Of a stretch of DNA of 64,000 nucleotides, positions 25,601 to 45,700 are shown in pieces. Origin of the DNA: Allacma fusca (taxonomy: Eukaryota; Arthropoda; Collembola; Symphypleona; Sminthuridae); the NCBI GenBank assembly GCA_947179485.1, contig OX359247.1, positions 28,000,801 to 28,064,800 of the forward strand, given 5' to 3'. Both the position numbers and the translations under genes were made by a program. Numbering within the stretch: the first letter of the stretch is position 1; every line of letters starts with the position of its first letter. Under the pieces are notes generated by a model. That model was not told the DNA's origin. It was given only the letters and a program-made list of their open reading frames with translations, and searched no databases.

Positions 25601-27331
25601 ATGCAGTGCAAAATACTGCATCAAAATTTGTAGATTCTTACGGTATAAACAACCACGGTATAAAATGTTCCCTCGTCAGTTCCTAAGGAACTTTCAAAAC
25701 TTGTAATGTAATAGCAGACTGCTGTACAATTTTTTCAAGTATTCTTTGTAGAGTAGTTTGTACTGTACATGTATTGTAGTTCCTTTTACATCCTGTGTGA
25801 GGAGAAGCGTGACTTTATAGCTCTATAGTGTGTATATGGGAGACTCATAATTGTTTCTGTTATCCCTAAAAATTCCAAGATTTCACTTTGATGCTTACAT
25901 AGAATCCAGCTCAAGGAGCACATCCTGTGGTGCTGTTGGAAATAAAGTTATAGGAGTAAATACATGCGTACATAGCTAAGCATACAAAGATTTAATTCTA
26001 TTTAAAGGTAATTATCAGTATTTGCAAATAGACGTATGTACTTACATTAGTAAGTCATTTTGTGACAGAAATACTGTCAGGCTTGATCCCTGAAAGAAGA
26101 TATGAAGGGGAAAGGTTTTCTAAATTGATGTACTAGATTACTATCTGACTTGAATTCATTTGTTATCACCTCCTTTGACTACATTTGTTCTTTCAGGATT
26201 GAAATTTGTCCTGTGTGTTATCCTCATTTGATCGATTACTCTGTGTGGTATCAATGTTTCCATCTAAACTGTCACTGGAATGAGAGTTAACCTAATTTAA
26301 GACTGATATGAGGCTATATATAGGTATTTATTAATAATACAGTAGTATGAAATGGATTTACAGAATTAAATGTAATATGGGTTATACACATACATGTAAT
26401 TATGTACATATCAGGGTATGAGCATTGTCGGAGGAGTAAATAGGAAAAATGATCAGGACAACCGGATGTTTTGAATCACAACAACCTACTCACTCCAAAA
26501 TGGATGGATAAATTGTATACAGCTAGAAGCTTTTTAGCTGTAGTTTTATGGATATTGGACTGTGCTTCCATAGGAAGGGAAAGATTTAGTTCATGTCAAC
26601 AATTCATGTGTGTAGTAAACTACAAGCACCTACGTGCGAGTCAACTGTGGATATGCTAAATATTTAATCAAAACATAATATTCTAGCTAACCCTTCACTT
26701 CACATGCATGCCTGTCCATGTGACTTGTAATGCGTGCATATGCATGGCAAAGTCTGCATTTTCACACGTCAATATTCTCTACATATAGATACATACATAC
26801 ACATGCGGCTGTGTGTATAGTACACACGTACACAAAAAGCAATAACTTTTATGAAGCTACATATATCTGAATAGAGTGAGTATAGCGTACACGCAAAAAT
26901 TCAATATACTACAGGTTAGCAGTAGAGCTATGTACATATATGCTATTCGGCAAGAGATGATATTCCCTGCCAACAGGAATACAAAAAGACATGGTGTTGT
27001 ATGGTGTGTGGTCAAGTCAACGTATCCTGTATAATACTCAAGATATGGCTGGCAAACAACAAACTGGTACTTCTGGTTACGGCATCTGAAGGAATCAAGC
27101 AAGTGATATATCTGTGTATGTTTCTTTACTCTAATGATTTTTATGCACTTTGCACACCCCGTTGGTCATTTCTTGAGAAACTGCTTTTATTTTCTAAACA
27201 ATTTTCCTTCATATCTTAACTTCTTACTTGCACTTATTCCATGCAGACCTGAAAATTACATTTTTTTTTGTCATTCCCCCCGCCGCACACAACAAAGGAA
27301 TAATATGAAATAATAAAGTTTACATTTTGTA

Positions 27332-27727
27332 TCAAATCATTTGCCTTACTTTTATTTTCTGACACAATTCTTTTACCCATGACACTTTTTTAAACCCAAT
27401 GGAGAGTTTTTCCCTGGGATTTTGTACACTCAGCAATTTTACATGGAAAAGTAGAGTGACCTGCTCACCGTTTTTTAAGGTCTGTTGGAATAGTTCAAGA
27501 ATAAAAGAGGAATATTGTCTATAGTATAGCCCAATAGGCAGCCATTCATCAATGATGAATCGCATTTTCAAGTACCGTACAAATCCCTTGTATCTTCCAT
27601 CCATGTAATTGCAAGTGTACCACTGACTTACAAATGAAAGAGTGAATTTATTTTTATCTTCGCGTCGTCCTACTCTCTCCTCATATATATTGTTTAAATT
27701 GTGGCCGCATAGGAGGAATGTAATCAA
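27332..27727 (-). other. Unassigned 131-codon open frame (possible exon or relic)
   Basis: The frame is open on the minus strand with no ATG near its start; its first codon here is TTG. It ends at a TGA just after a donor-like AAAA|GTAAGG. Composition looks protein-like (segments such as FILELFQQTLKNGEQV and VTLLFHVKLL), but I recognise no family and see no partner exons. It could be one exon of an unrecognised gene, a gene relic, or chance in an AT-rich stretch. Confidence 0.15.
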
Positions 27728-28372
27728 AGGGATACCTGCACATGCGAGTGTTCCTCAACAAAAGATCTTCTTTCCTTATTGTGTCCACTCATCCGTCCCA
27801 GTAATGATTAAATAACAATTCAAACTTCCTATTCCCCTTAAATCCCAGCGGAGGACTTCATTAAAAAATATATTTTTGAAACTAGGACGATGACAACCTA
27901 TACAGCCCAAAGTGACTTTGTCATTATTCAACATCATGTCTAAACATTAGGAAATACTATTCTCAAGGGACACCCTGTAGATCCTAATAACTATCACTGA
28001 TACTGAAGAACACCTTTAAAAATATTATCAAATATACACATTGTTGGGTCGAAAATAAATATGCTTCCCATGTACGTATGTGTGTCAGTTTGCAAAGATT
28101 TGCAAATAAGCAAGAGGACAAAAAAGAATGATGCAAGTGTGGAAATAAATCTTGTCAAGCAATTATTTACTAATTAAAAGGAAAACGCACCTCCCATTTA
28201 TTACTACTGGTAGGGCTGACAGCTATATATATGTATGCATCCCTCGAAGTGACAGCTCTCTATCTACATTACAGGTAATAAGCTTTACCCAATTTCTTGC
28301 AGCACAGAGATTACTGCAGAGACACAGCCAAGGTTACGATTTTGTCAGAGTGCCTAGAAATTTTTCGAAAAA

Positions 28373-28633
28373 ATGCAGCAACTTTTACTTGTTAGTACAT
28401 TAACCTTCCTTTCACATGGCTGCACTCGGACTGTCTCTCGACAACCTCAGAGGACCTCGTCTTTAAAAAAAAATTTCCGCACAGTGGATTCTACACTGAT
28501 AAAAAGTTATGTTACTTATCTCGAAATAAATTATGGTGTAGGTTTTTCTCCGAATTGCAGGAATAGGAGGACTACTGACACAGACGAAGCCGTGTATAGT
28601 TGGCAAAAGCACACATATGTAAATACCCTTTGA
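28373..28633 (+). CDS. Hypothetical small secreted protein, 86 aa (doubtful)
   Basis: An ATG-initiated frame starting MQQLLLVSTLTFLSHGC, which resembles a short signal peptide, followed by a basic, Thr/Arg-rich tail with KK and RR sites. There is no known family, no clear promoter and no splicing evidence. Chance is the simplest explanation. Confidence 0.12.
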   Translation: MQQLLLVSTLTFLSHGCTRTVSRQPQRTSSLKKNFRTVDSTLIKSYVTYLEINYGVGFSPNCRNRRTTDTDEAVYSWQKHTYVNTL

Positions 28634-28883
28634 GTAATTAAGTGTAAGAATATTGTAAATAGTAACTGTACCGATACGCATACAATGCAGGATTCCATAG
28701 CCCGAGGTGTAGTTTTTTCCCCACAGTGAAACCAACATAGTGTGATGTGACTTGTTTATATTTATATATAGGATGAGAGAAGTCATAGTGTGAATCATAT
28801 CCAAAGAGATGAATGTTTTGAGAAACTAGGTAAGTGTGTGCTTTTGCAGTGCTCTGTACATACGAGCTCTGGTCCTTCTGACC

Positions 28884-28936
28884 ATACTACTACTACTACT
28901 ACTACCTGCGTGTGTACGTACATACATACATACATA
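28884..28936 (+). repeat. (ACT)n and (CATA)n short repeats
   Basis: About seven ACT units (28884-28905) are followed, after a dozen bases, by four to five CATA units (28918-28936). CATA/TATG tetranucleotides recur across the window, for instance at 24516-24533. Confidence 0.85.
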
Positions 28937-29744
28937 CTTTGGAAGTGTCCAAAGGGGTAACAGCAATAACAATTTCATTAGCAATTTCATGACTGCAAAC
29001 TCCTGCATATAGTTGTAAAGTACAGTGGAAGTCAGTGGGTACTGTATCTATCTGCGTGCATGTCCCAGCATCTGTCCACCTTTTTCTCTCCGTATGATAT
29101 TGCAATGACTGTTATGTTAGCTAACTGAACTCAATACACACGATAGTCGTAGGAATTCTTAAATGGTCACTACACTCTGTACTTTAACTATACTAGGAGG
29201 GCACATGGTGCTGAAGCCCAATCTTATTTTCCTCCCCAATGATACAATAAATGCTGAAAGTATTGGAGTGCACGTGGTATGGATCCCCCCTTAATACTCT
29301 TCATAAACAATTCCAAATTCATCAACAGTCCTGTGTCATTGCTTGTCAAGCCAACATCTGCATGAAGGAGTTGGAATTCTCATTGTTGTCCTCTGTTCAT
29401 CTTTCGGTGTTTCATTTGTAATTCCGACTGTGATTTGTGGACAGACTTATTATATCCAAGGGGTTTCCAATCCGAGGAGTCTTGAAGTTTTCCACAGAGG
29501 TTGTGTCTTTATCCCTTCGGTTGCAGATGTTGAAGCTGCCTTTGATTTCTGAGAATAAGGCAAATATTTTGGAAATAATTTACAGTGAATATCCCCACCT
29601 GAAATTTTGAATGGTTCATTATCTATCATTTTTGGATTTCCTATTAATCTCAAGAATAATGAAAATTGGACGTAGTCTGAGCAAGTGAAACTTTACAGTG
29701 TGATAGAAAAAATTGAAGGCGGAAGGATCGAGATACAACCAAAT

Positions 29745-36807
<7,063 letters not shown>

Positions 36808-37607
36808 TCCTAAATTGTAGAATCGTTAGCTAATTTTATTATCGTTATTCTTGTATTAAAGCACGTGTATTTTCATGTACAGTACTACATGCACACTCAG
36901 TATTTTACAGTGCAACTACATAAGAAGTGTATTTTTTATTAAACAAAAACTGTGCTAAAAATAAATAAATCTTTTTCCCCCCCAACTACGTGCACACCTG
37001 TATCAGCTCTTGAGCTCTCATATAGAGATGTTACCACCCAACACTGCTCAAGCCAAGTTCACCTGACAGAGTAATTCCCAGACTCACTTACAAGAAAAAT
37101 GTGAGAAGAAAAGCAACTTCTTGTTCTTCTTCTTCAAGCAAATAGTAGATTCTAACTCTAGTCGTAATCATCTATTGATTTAACAAACTAGATTTTCCTA
37201 TCGTGCAGCAAGTTAATACAAATGGACATATGGATTTTATCGGACGGATTTTTTTTTCACTCTCTCACTGTGTGAGACTGAGTGGGCTTTCTCGCTCTTT
37301 ATTACTTACGGTTGTGGAACGAACAAAGGGAAAGTCATTTCAATCCCTGTCAAACACTCTGAGCATCTACACTAGAGTAATCCTTGTCCTTTCACTTTTC
37401 GTCCAAACTTTCCCCAATATATCCTTTTGTGCCCGTCCCTTTCACCTCAGTTACTTTCCGGGGTTCACTTCATCCGTCAGCATGATTGCATTTATCTAGA
37501 ACCCGCAGGACAAGAACCGCCAAAATCTTGATCGCTCCTTTCATCATCGTAATGTCGAAGGACATTTAAATGTGTGAGAGGATACAAAATAACTGGATAG
37601 TGTCCAG
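36808..37607. other. Gap between carboxylesterase and dynein genes
   Basis: Contains the esterase 3' end and must contain the dynein promoter and 5' UTR. I see no clear TATA box near the dynein ATG, which would fit a ciliary housekeeping-type promoter. Confidence 0.6.
36960..36965 (+). terminator. Polyadenylation signal of the carboxylesterase gene
   Basis: AATAAA (within AAAATAAATAAAT) 153 bases after the TAG stop, followed by a T- and C-rich stretch that could act as the downstream element. Confidence 0.6.
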
Positions 37608-40600
37608 ATGGAAGCCCAAAGTAAAACAAGGGGTAAAAGCCGGGTGACAAAACATGGGGCAAAAAGTGATAGCAATTCAGTGCAGACACATAGTCAAGAG
37701 GCTCCTGGAAACGAAATTCATTTAAAATATCCACCCATACTTCAAACTGAGAGCGAAACAAGAGCTTCACCATTTAAGGTAAATGATAAGAGCATTTCTA
37801 ACAAGTAGATATCCAAGTTGTGAGAAGGAAAATTAGTACACCTGTAAATCATACACATACACAGTTGTGTGCGGCTCGTGACTAAAAGCATTTTTGCACT
37901 CTTCCAAGTGTCCGGTTAACCACTGTAGATTGTACTGACTCACTCTCCTGTACGCTAATGACACTCAAATGCTAAAGCCTGTTGGGATGTCGAGAGGCAT
38001 TTACTGTAGTTGGGGACAGCCCGGTAGAAGTTTGTGACTATAATTAAGGCCAAGACTATCACCAACCCTGCACGCCCCATCATCAACTGACAAATGTAAA
38101 CTTTTGATTGACAACTTGATTGGTGTTACTCACGAACAATTCACCATGTCGCCATGCATCCATTCATTTCACACATGCACTCTCTCCCTTCCCCTGTCAT
38201 CTCCCTCCAAGAGACTCAGCAGTTAAGTAGATACATAGTGGGCACTTATCCTCTTTTGTGTCATTTATTCCTTGCGTAATACGTATACAGTATATAAGTA
38301 TGTGAGTACTGTCCTACTGTAAATAAACAGAACCAAGCATTGGGAATAACGAAGCCCAGTGAAACAATCGGAGTACATTTTGCCCCGGCAGCAGCAGCTT
38401 TACAAGTGAGCAAATTGACACAATCAAAAGCATTCCGGGGTAGGAATGGAGGTTATTATCACGAGAATGCCGGGAGATTATCTAGGGCTTCTACCTCTTC
38501 CAAGAAAAAATCCGATCCTTACGCTCAAAAGGCAGCGTCTATTATGACACTGAAGGTGGGTGACTGAAGATATAGAATATCAAAATAGCACGAGCATCAG
38601 GATCGAATTATAGTTGGGTAATGTGAACCCATAATTAATTGCAAAATAAATTATATAATTGCCTAAGGATTGTGTACAAATTCAATATAGGAACTCTTGA
38701 CAGAAGCTCATGTTCCAGAGCACTTAAAAAGAATTAATCAAATGCCAGACGGAGCCCGAAGCTCAGCAGATGCTAGTAATAGTAATAGCAAGTCCAAAAA
38801 CAAATCACCGGCTCCAACTGCTCCCAATGCCATTGAATTGAATGAGGCTGAGTACATTTCATTTATACGAGGCGAGGGAAGGTACAGGGTTCTATTTCTG
38901 AAATGTTTTAAATCTCACAATCTCTAGCGAATTCAGATGGTTAAATATTCAATTTCTGACTGTTTGCTACAAGGGTGTACACCACGTCAGATCCAGCTAT
39001 GCCAATGTCACCCGATCATCAGCTCCGACTCATGGCAATAACTGCAGCTAAACATGATAAGTATGTGGAGCCCACAGCCAGGGATCTGAGAAGATATGAA
39101 AAATACATTCAGGTGATTTTTTTATACCAGTTCAATAAATACTGGATTGCTTTGAGTAGAAAATGAATATCTACAGATATGTATGTAAGGCTTGTGAAGG
39201 ATATGGCTCATATATTGTTACCAGTACTAACTTATCACAGAGCATCCCGGACGAGGAGGTTTTACCATGGCCTATTGATCTGTCGAGCTTCATTCGAGCA
39301 AAAATTCCAAGTAGAGTACTGAAAATACCGAGGCGAGTCTGGAATACTGTAGAATCTCGTTAGAACAAATATTTTAGTTTTAAAGCTACTTTTTTTTTAC
39401 TTATCTTACAGTCAGGTAGTATTGCTTTTTGTAACAATACATGTCAATGCTGTGACTTTCGTACAACATTGAATTTAGTAAGTGATTGAAATAGGTTGGG
39501 CTAATATTACAGATGTAGTGTATGCACCATGTGTGCATAACGTGTAATAAGAGGAAATATTTATGTATGCACCTTCAGCTTAAAGCCCATGCAGAAATCA
39601 TTGTTTCACAAGACCAAAGCCTTATTCACATGGACTCTGAAGAAAACCGTTGTCGATTACATTTTGATGGATGAAGGAGAGCGTGAAAGGTTGAGCATTG
39701 TCAGTGTACCCCGAGAATACCCGCGTAGCGTTGTACGTGCTGCAGTTCCCTGGCACAGTAGATACCAAGTTTGCAGAGAGAGTATCCGTCATTTTTGGTT
39801 CAATTCTCATCCAGTCATCGTTGGCATCCGGAAATTATGGGACTCTAGGTAAATAATGCAACGTGAGATCGATAGTCTCGTTAGCTCAACCACTGTAGTA
39901 ATCATAAAAATGCTGACTCAACACTGATGCATATCTGTACTTCCTAATAATTCTGTTTCAATTCAATGAACAATTAAAAGATACTCAACGCATCGGATAT
40001 TAAATTTGACGAAGTTAAAAGGCGCGTTGTTTCCAATGACTCCTGTGGAGCTGAGTAAGTTAGTCAAAACGCTTACATCTGAGGGTAGATCTGTGCTTTC
40101 GAAAAGGTAAATGGAGAAATTGGGAATGCTAAAACTATACTAATGAAGCGGAGGAGATGGAATTATTGCATTGATTTTTTTAAGCTGGCTAATGGACGTT
40201 GCAAATTTATTTGCGGATATGAAATATTCATGGATTTATATGGTACCTGAAAATAAATCCGGGTCTCTGCAAGAACTGACAAAATTCTTTGCTTGTGCTT
40301 GTGCTCTGATGTCAAGAGAGCTCCGAAGCACTGTTCGGAGTACATTAGAGGAAGTTGTTGAATTTTTTACGAGTTACCAAGTTAGTCATTTCATATTGCA
40401 ATAATTAGCTAGATAATATTTTGTGCATGTGCATAATTGATGCGGAATTTTGTAACTTGTTGGAATAGTCCCTTATGATTAACCTTTCTTTTCCAGGATG
40501 GAAATAACTACGAGCAGTTTGGTGAATACCATGAATCATTGTACCTGAGAGTTCCGATTATAACCATTACACTGTGTGCATCTAGCACTGCCCCACATAT

Positions 40601-42773
40601 CCGATTCAATCCCAGCATGGAGGACTGTAAGCCCGGAGAAAGGAAAAAAAATGAAACTGGCTGTATTTCCGTAGTTGTGCGACTTCTCACAGAAATTGTT
40701 GCGGCTGGGAAAATGATGCCAAGGGTGGAGAAAGTTTTGTTTCCAGGTTTTGTGTAACTTTTACAATACAAACGATTTGAAGTGTATTCAGTTTGGCAGA
40801 AGTAATTAATCACACAGGGTTCTTTTATTACTAGATCTTTATAAACAAGAGTTATATTTGCTACCTATGGCTCTTCATGAGAAAGCTATAAAAACTTTAT
40901 TTAAAAAGACTACGGCCATAATTCGGACGAATCTCTTCGGGCCTACTTTTTATGCAAGATTTTATGACAAGTACACGTGGCTTTTGGATGGTACGGCCGA
41001 GCTGGAGTTGCAACAGTTTTTAACTAAAAATCCTAATTTTAAGGTACACTTATTCATACAGAGATAAGATACTTTGTGTGTGTTTTCTGAATACATTATA
41101 CATATATTACTTGTCGACGTTTGTACAAATGTATATGACATTCGTATTACTGCATGCACATCGACTAAAATATAATTATTATAGCAGTTTGATGAAATTA
41201 ATTATGTTTTTTATACGAACCCCTGTTTTTATAGTTAATGGCCCTTAAGATTGAAGAATACCAGGATCTCATTGACGAAATTGCATCCTTACCAAGATCA
41301 GTGTCCTTAAATTTCATGTACCTTGACTGTGGGAAATTTAATGATGAGCTATGTGATAGACTGGGAAAATTAATAAGCAAAATCGTTGAGGGGGAAGTGG
41401 GGAAGAACCGTATTTTGAATGCAGCGTAAATCTTAGATATCTATATTTAAGCTGTTTTTACTCCGTAGCATCTGGAATGGATTTTAAATAGAACTAATTC
41501 GACACAAGTTTGTAGATAGTTACATATGTATTTTCGTAATTATAATTCCTTAGAATTTGTCGCTCTTTCGAGGAAATGTCCACGAAGACCAGTGAGCGTG
41601 TGGAAACGACGGCGGAATTAGTGGCACTAACCAACTACATGAACATTTGCATTTCGGACACATTTTACCGGTTGAAATCCAATATCCTGGAGTCCATGCA
41701 CCGGTTGCTATTTCTCCTTGATTATCATATTTTTACAAGTAAAAATCGTAACTTTTTTCTCCTCGAAATTCTTATTAATTAATATTGCTGGAGAATGAAA
41801 AGTAAAAAATATATGACTGTACTTTAGAGGATTTAAAAGTAGATTACTTTCATGTCACCGTGCAGAAATCACATCAGGAACTGAAGACTTGTTTTCATGC
41901 TTTAATTTTTAGCAAAAGAGCTGCAAATACACAACACAGTCTTCCATTGGCCTTCGGGCATGAGAGAAGTGTTTGATCAAAATGGGATGCGATTGCAGCA
42001 TAAACGTGACCAAGCTGAAGAAAAACTTGATGAAGATAAAAGTGTCTTTGAGAAAAATCTTCTCAAATATATTGACGAGCTGAAAAAATATAAAACCATG
42101 GAATCTCAATTTTTGGAAAAAGAAGACATGCGTGTTAATGCGGAAGCTTTGACAGTTCTCAATGAGGAGATTCAAAATTGCATTTTAATTAGTGAGGTAA
42201 TAGATGTAATAATGCAAAAATATAATTAATTCACTCTTTTGTACTGTCCTCCATAATAAACGTTGTTTGTAACATTCTAAAATTCAGCAATTAAATGAAG
42301 AAGAGAGACTATTGGATCAGATACCTAGTGCATTTAATCATTTGAAGACTTGCACTCAAGCCATAGAGCCTTACTACAAGCTTTGGACCACTGCCTATGA
42401 TTTCCATCGGAAATATGAGAAGTGGTTTGAAGGTAAGTATTTCATGAAAACTCTGCTAATCGGTTTTAATTAAATATAAGTCAAATTCAAAACGATCAAA
42501 AATTTCAGACACAGTATATTACGTCGTGCCAATTTTTAAAACATTTAGTTTATTTTTTCAGGACCATTCATGGGTTTAGATGCGGATTCAATTGTTGAAG
42601 AAGTTGACTACATGTTGAAGTTGATGTATAAATTATCAAAAACATTTTCCGACTTGCCTGGACCAAAACGTGTGGCTGATACCATACGAGGGAAGATAGA
42701 AAGGTTTAGGCAACATTTACCACTCTTGGTTACGATTTGCAACCCTGGGATCCGAGATAGACATTGGGCCGAG
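37608..42773 (+). other. DNAH7: Dynein exons 1-15: N-terminal tail
   Basis: Exons: 37608-37778, 38331-38555, 38691-38881, 38974-39112, 39241-39332, 39579-39848, 39981-40106, 40185-40380, 40497-40746, 40835-41043, 41235-41425, 41554-41738, 41913-42196, 42288-42432, 42562-42773. They encode residues 1-962, the assembly region that binds light and intermediate partners in the inner arm. The first 120 residues are low-complexity, basic and Ser-rich, as is usual for this group. The ATG at 37608 is the first in the frame. Exon 5 ends before GCGAGT and exon 15 before GCAAGT, both non-canonical GC donors. This is the least conserved part, so exons 5-7 are less certain than the rest. Confidence 0.82.
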
Positions 42774-45700
42774 GCAAGTCTGATAATAAAATACATTTGA
42801 TTTTTATTCTTAAATATTCTGAAACGGTGCAAATGAAGGATAGACATTTAATTAAAAATAAAATTAATAGATGAGCGCTATCTGTGGCGTGACATTAAGA
42901 CCAACACCAGATTCAACTTTGTCAGACATGATAGAGACGGGGATCAGTAAAATGGCGATTCAGCTGGAAGAAATTTCCTCTGCGGCGACAAAGGAATTCT
43001 ACCTTGAAAGAAATCTCACAAAAATGAGAGCTGATTGGACGGATATAAAATTTGAGTGCATTGCATACCGAGAAACAGGAGTTAATATTCTGTCTGCTTT
43101 GGATGATATCCAGTCCCTACTTGATGATCACATTCTCAAAGCTCAGACAATGAAAGGTTCCCCATTTATCAAACCTCTGGAGGCGGAGATGAACTTGTGG
43201 GAAGACAAGCTGGTAACAATGCAGGATATTCTGGATGCATGGGTCAAAGTTCAGTCCACGTGGATGTATCTGGAGCCTATATTTACGTCCCCAGACATTA
43301 TCAAGCAAATGCCATCGGAGTCTCGGAAGTTCAATAATGTAGACAAACTGTGGAGAAATGTTATGAAATACACAACAGCCAATCCAGATGTCCTTACTGC
43401 AACCGAATTCCCTAACATGCTTCGGGATTTGCATAGGGCCATCCTACTACTGGAAGAGATCCAGCTAGGATTGAACGAATACTTGGAAAAGAAGCGTCAT
43501 TTCTTCCCACGATTTTTCTTTTTGTCTAATGACGAGCTACTAGAAATACTCAGTGAGACCAAAGATCCTCTAAGAGTTCAGCCCCATATGAAGAAATGCT
43601 TTGAGGGTATCCATCATCTCATATTCACACCTGAAACCCTAATCACAGCAATGGTTTCTGCCGAGAATGAAGTCGTGCCTTTTAGCACAATTATTAAACC
43701 ATTAGAAGCCAAAGGAATGGTGGAGAAATGGTCAGTGATAGAATTCAGTCGTCTTCTAATTGTAACATTAATTATTTTAATATTTCGCTCAGCGGCAAAA
43801 TTCCTAAAAAATGTGCTTTTGAAGGATATCCCAAGTGGAACAACAAATGCTGACATCACTTAGGGACGTTACCCTCAAGGCAGTACAAGCATATGAAAAA
43901 GTACCCAGAGCTGAGTGGGTTCTGAATTGGCCTGGCCAGGTTATTATTTGCGGAGACTCTATCTTCTGGACCAAGGATGTTTCTGATGCCATACAGGATG
44001 GGACCTTACGGGTAACTGAGGAGGATTCAAATCAAAAGATTTTGACAGCATTGTTTTAGTCCTTATACAGAAACTGTCCAATTCATCTAGTTTTTATTCT
44101 TCATTTAATTTTATTAGAATTATTTGCAACTAAGTAATCATCAAATCGATGAAATCGTGGGCTTAGTGCGTGGACAGATGGAGCCAGGCTCGAGGATTAC
44201 CCTAGGCGCCCTCATAGTAATTGCAGTCCATGGTAAATTTACCCACGTAAAAAGCGTACTATGGCTGCCGTACATTAGCATAACATGCTGAAAAAAATTG
44301 CTAGTAAAAATAGTTAGTGTTTCAATTGTTGCAAATGTCTGTTTGGTACAGCTCGTGACGTGGTATTTGCTCTTCATGATATGGGAATAAAGTCTACGTC
44401 AGATTTTAACTGGATTAGTCAACTGCGATATTATCTGGAGGGTAACACCGTTTACTTACGGATGATTACCACAGAAATGAAGTATGGGTACGAGTACCTT
44501 GGGAACTCCTCTCGGTTGGTCATCACTCCTTTGACCGATAGATGCTACAGGTTAGTTTGTAGGATAGTAAATAGTGCCATCTGTCTTTAGTTGTAACATA
44601 AAATTATGTGTGCATGATTAAGATATAATAGAAATATTAAAACCCATTGAATTGATTTGAAAATTTTAACATTTAGAACGTTAATGAGTGCGATAAAATT
44701 AAATTTGGGAGGTGCACCTGAAGGACCTGCTGGCACAGGCAAAACGGAAACGTGTAAAGATTTGGCGAAAGCCGTTGCAAAGCAGTGCGTCGTTTTCAAC
44801 TGTTCCGATGGCCTGGATTACAAAGCCATGGGCAAATTTTTTAAGGTTAGAAATGAATGAAACAATGACCAGGAATAGGTCCTTCAAAATACGGAAATGG
44901 TTAATAATGTGGTACTTATTCTTAGGGACTCGCTCAAAGTGGCAGTTGGTAAGTTTATTTCTAGGAACCATTGAATGTATGCACATATTTGTCTTGCTGG
45001 GATTTATTTGTTTTGTTCTATGCATTTTAGGTGTGTTTTTGATGAATTCAACAGAATTATAGTGGAAGTAAGTAAATATCAACAGGATTAAAAAAATTCC
45101 ACCAAAACTAATAAAACTCACATTTCTAGCATTCGATAAGTATGTTCTGAAGCCGTCCTTTATGGATTTCCTCTCATTATGTAGGTTCTGTCAGTAGTAG
45201 CTCAACAAATATTAACAATTCAGAATGCAATAGCTGCGAAAGCTAAAACATTTACATTTGAAGAAACGGAACTTCGCCTCGTACCCACATGCAACATTTT
45301 TATCACAATGAATCCAGGCTATGCAGGTAGGCAAGAATTACCTGATAATCTGAAAGTGCTGTTCCGCACAGTAGCAATGATGGTTCCAGACTATGCCCTG
45401 ATCGGCGAAATTTCTCTGTATTCCTTGGGGTTTGTGGATGCGAGAAGGTAATTCTGGTAGCATTCTTAAAGTAATATACCCATGAAGGAACAGCAGAGCG
45501 CATTTATTTTTATTTAAATGTCTGAATGCTGTTTCTTATAGCCTTGCGGGAAAAATTGTTGACACATATAAACTTTGCTCGGAGCAACTCTCTTCCCAGC
45601 ACCATTACGACTATGGAATGCGTGCTGTGAAGTCTGTCCTAACTGCAGCTGGAAATCTGAAGCTGAAATACCCTGCTGAAGATGAGGGAATGCTAGTACT

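Larger units (their letters stand above)
18971..29744. other. Intergenic stretch, gene-poor, AT-rich
   Basis: No gene recognised with confidence. It contains the polyadenylation signal of the prohormone-like gene (19236), a perfect 14-bp-arm palindrome at 22106-22134, a CA microsatellite at 22596-22616, ACT and CATA short repeats near 28.9 kb, a 131-codon open frame on the minus strand (27332-27727) and an 86-codon frame with a signal-like start at 28373. Long A and T runs are frequent between 20 and 25 kb. Confidence 0.5.

Noticed and set aside
44699-45121. 140-codon minus-strand frame
   Set aside because: Antisense shadow of the dynein AAA1 exons and their introns.
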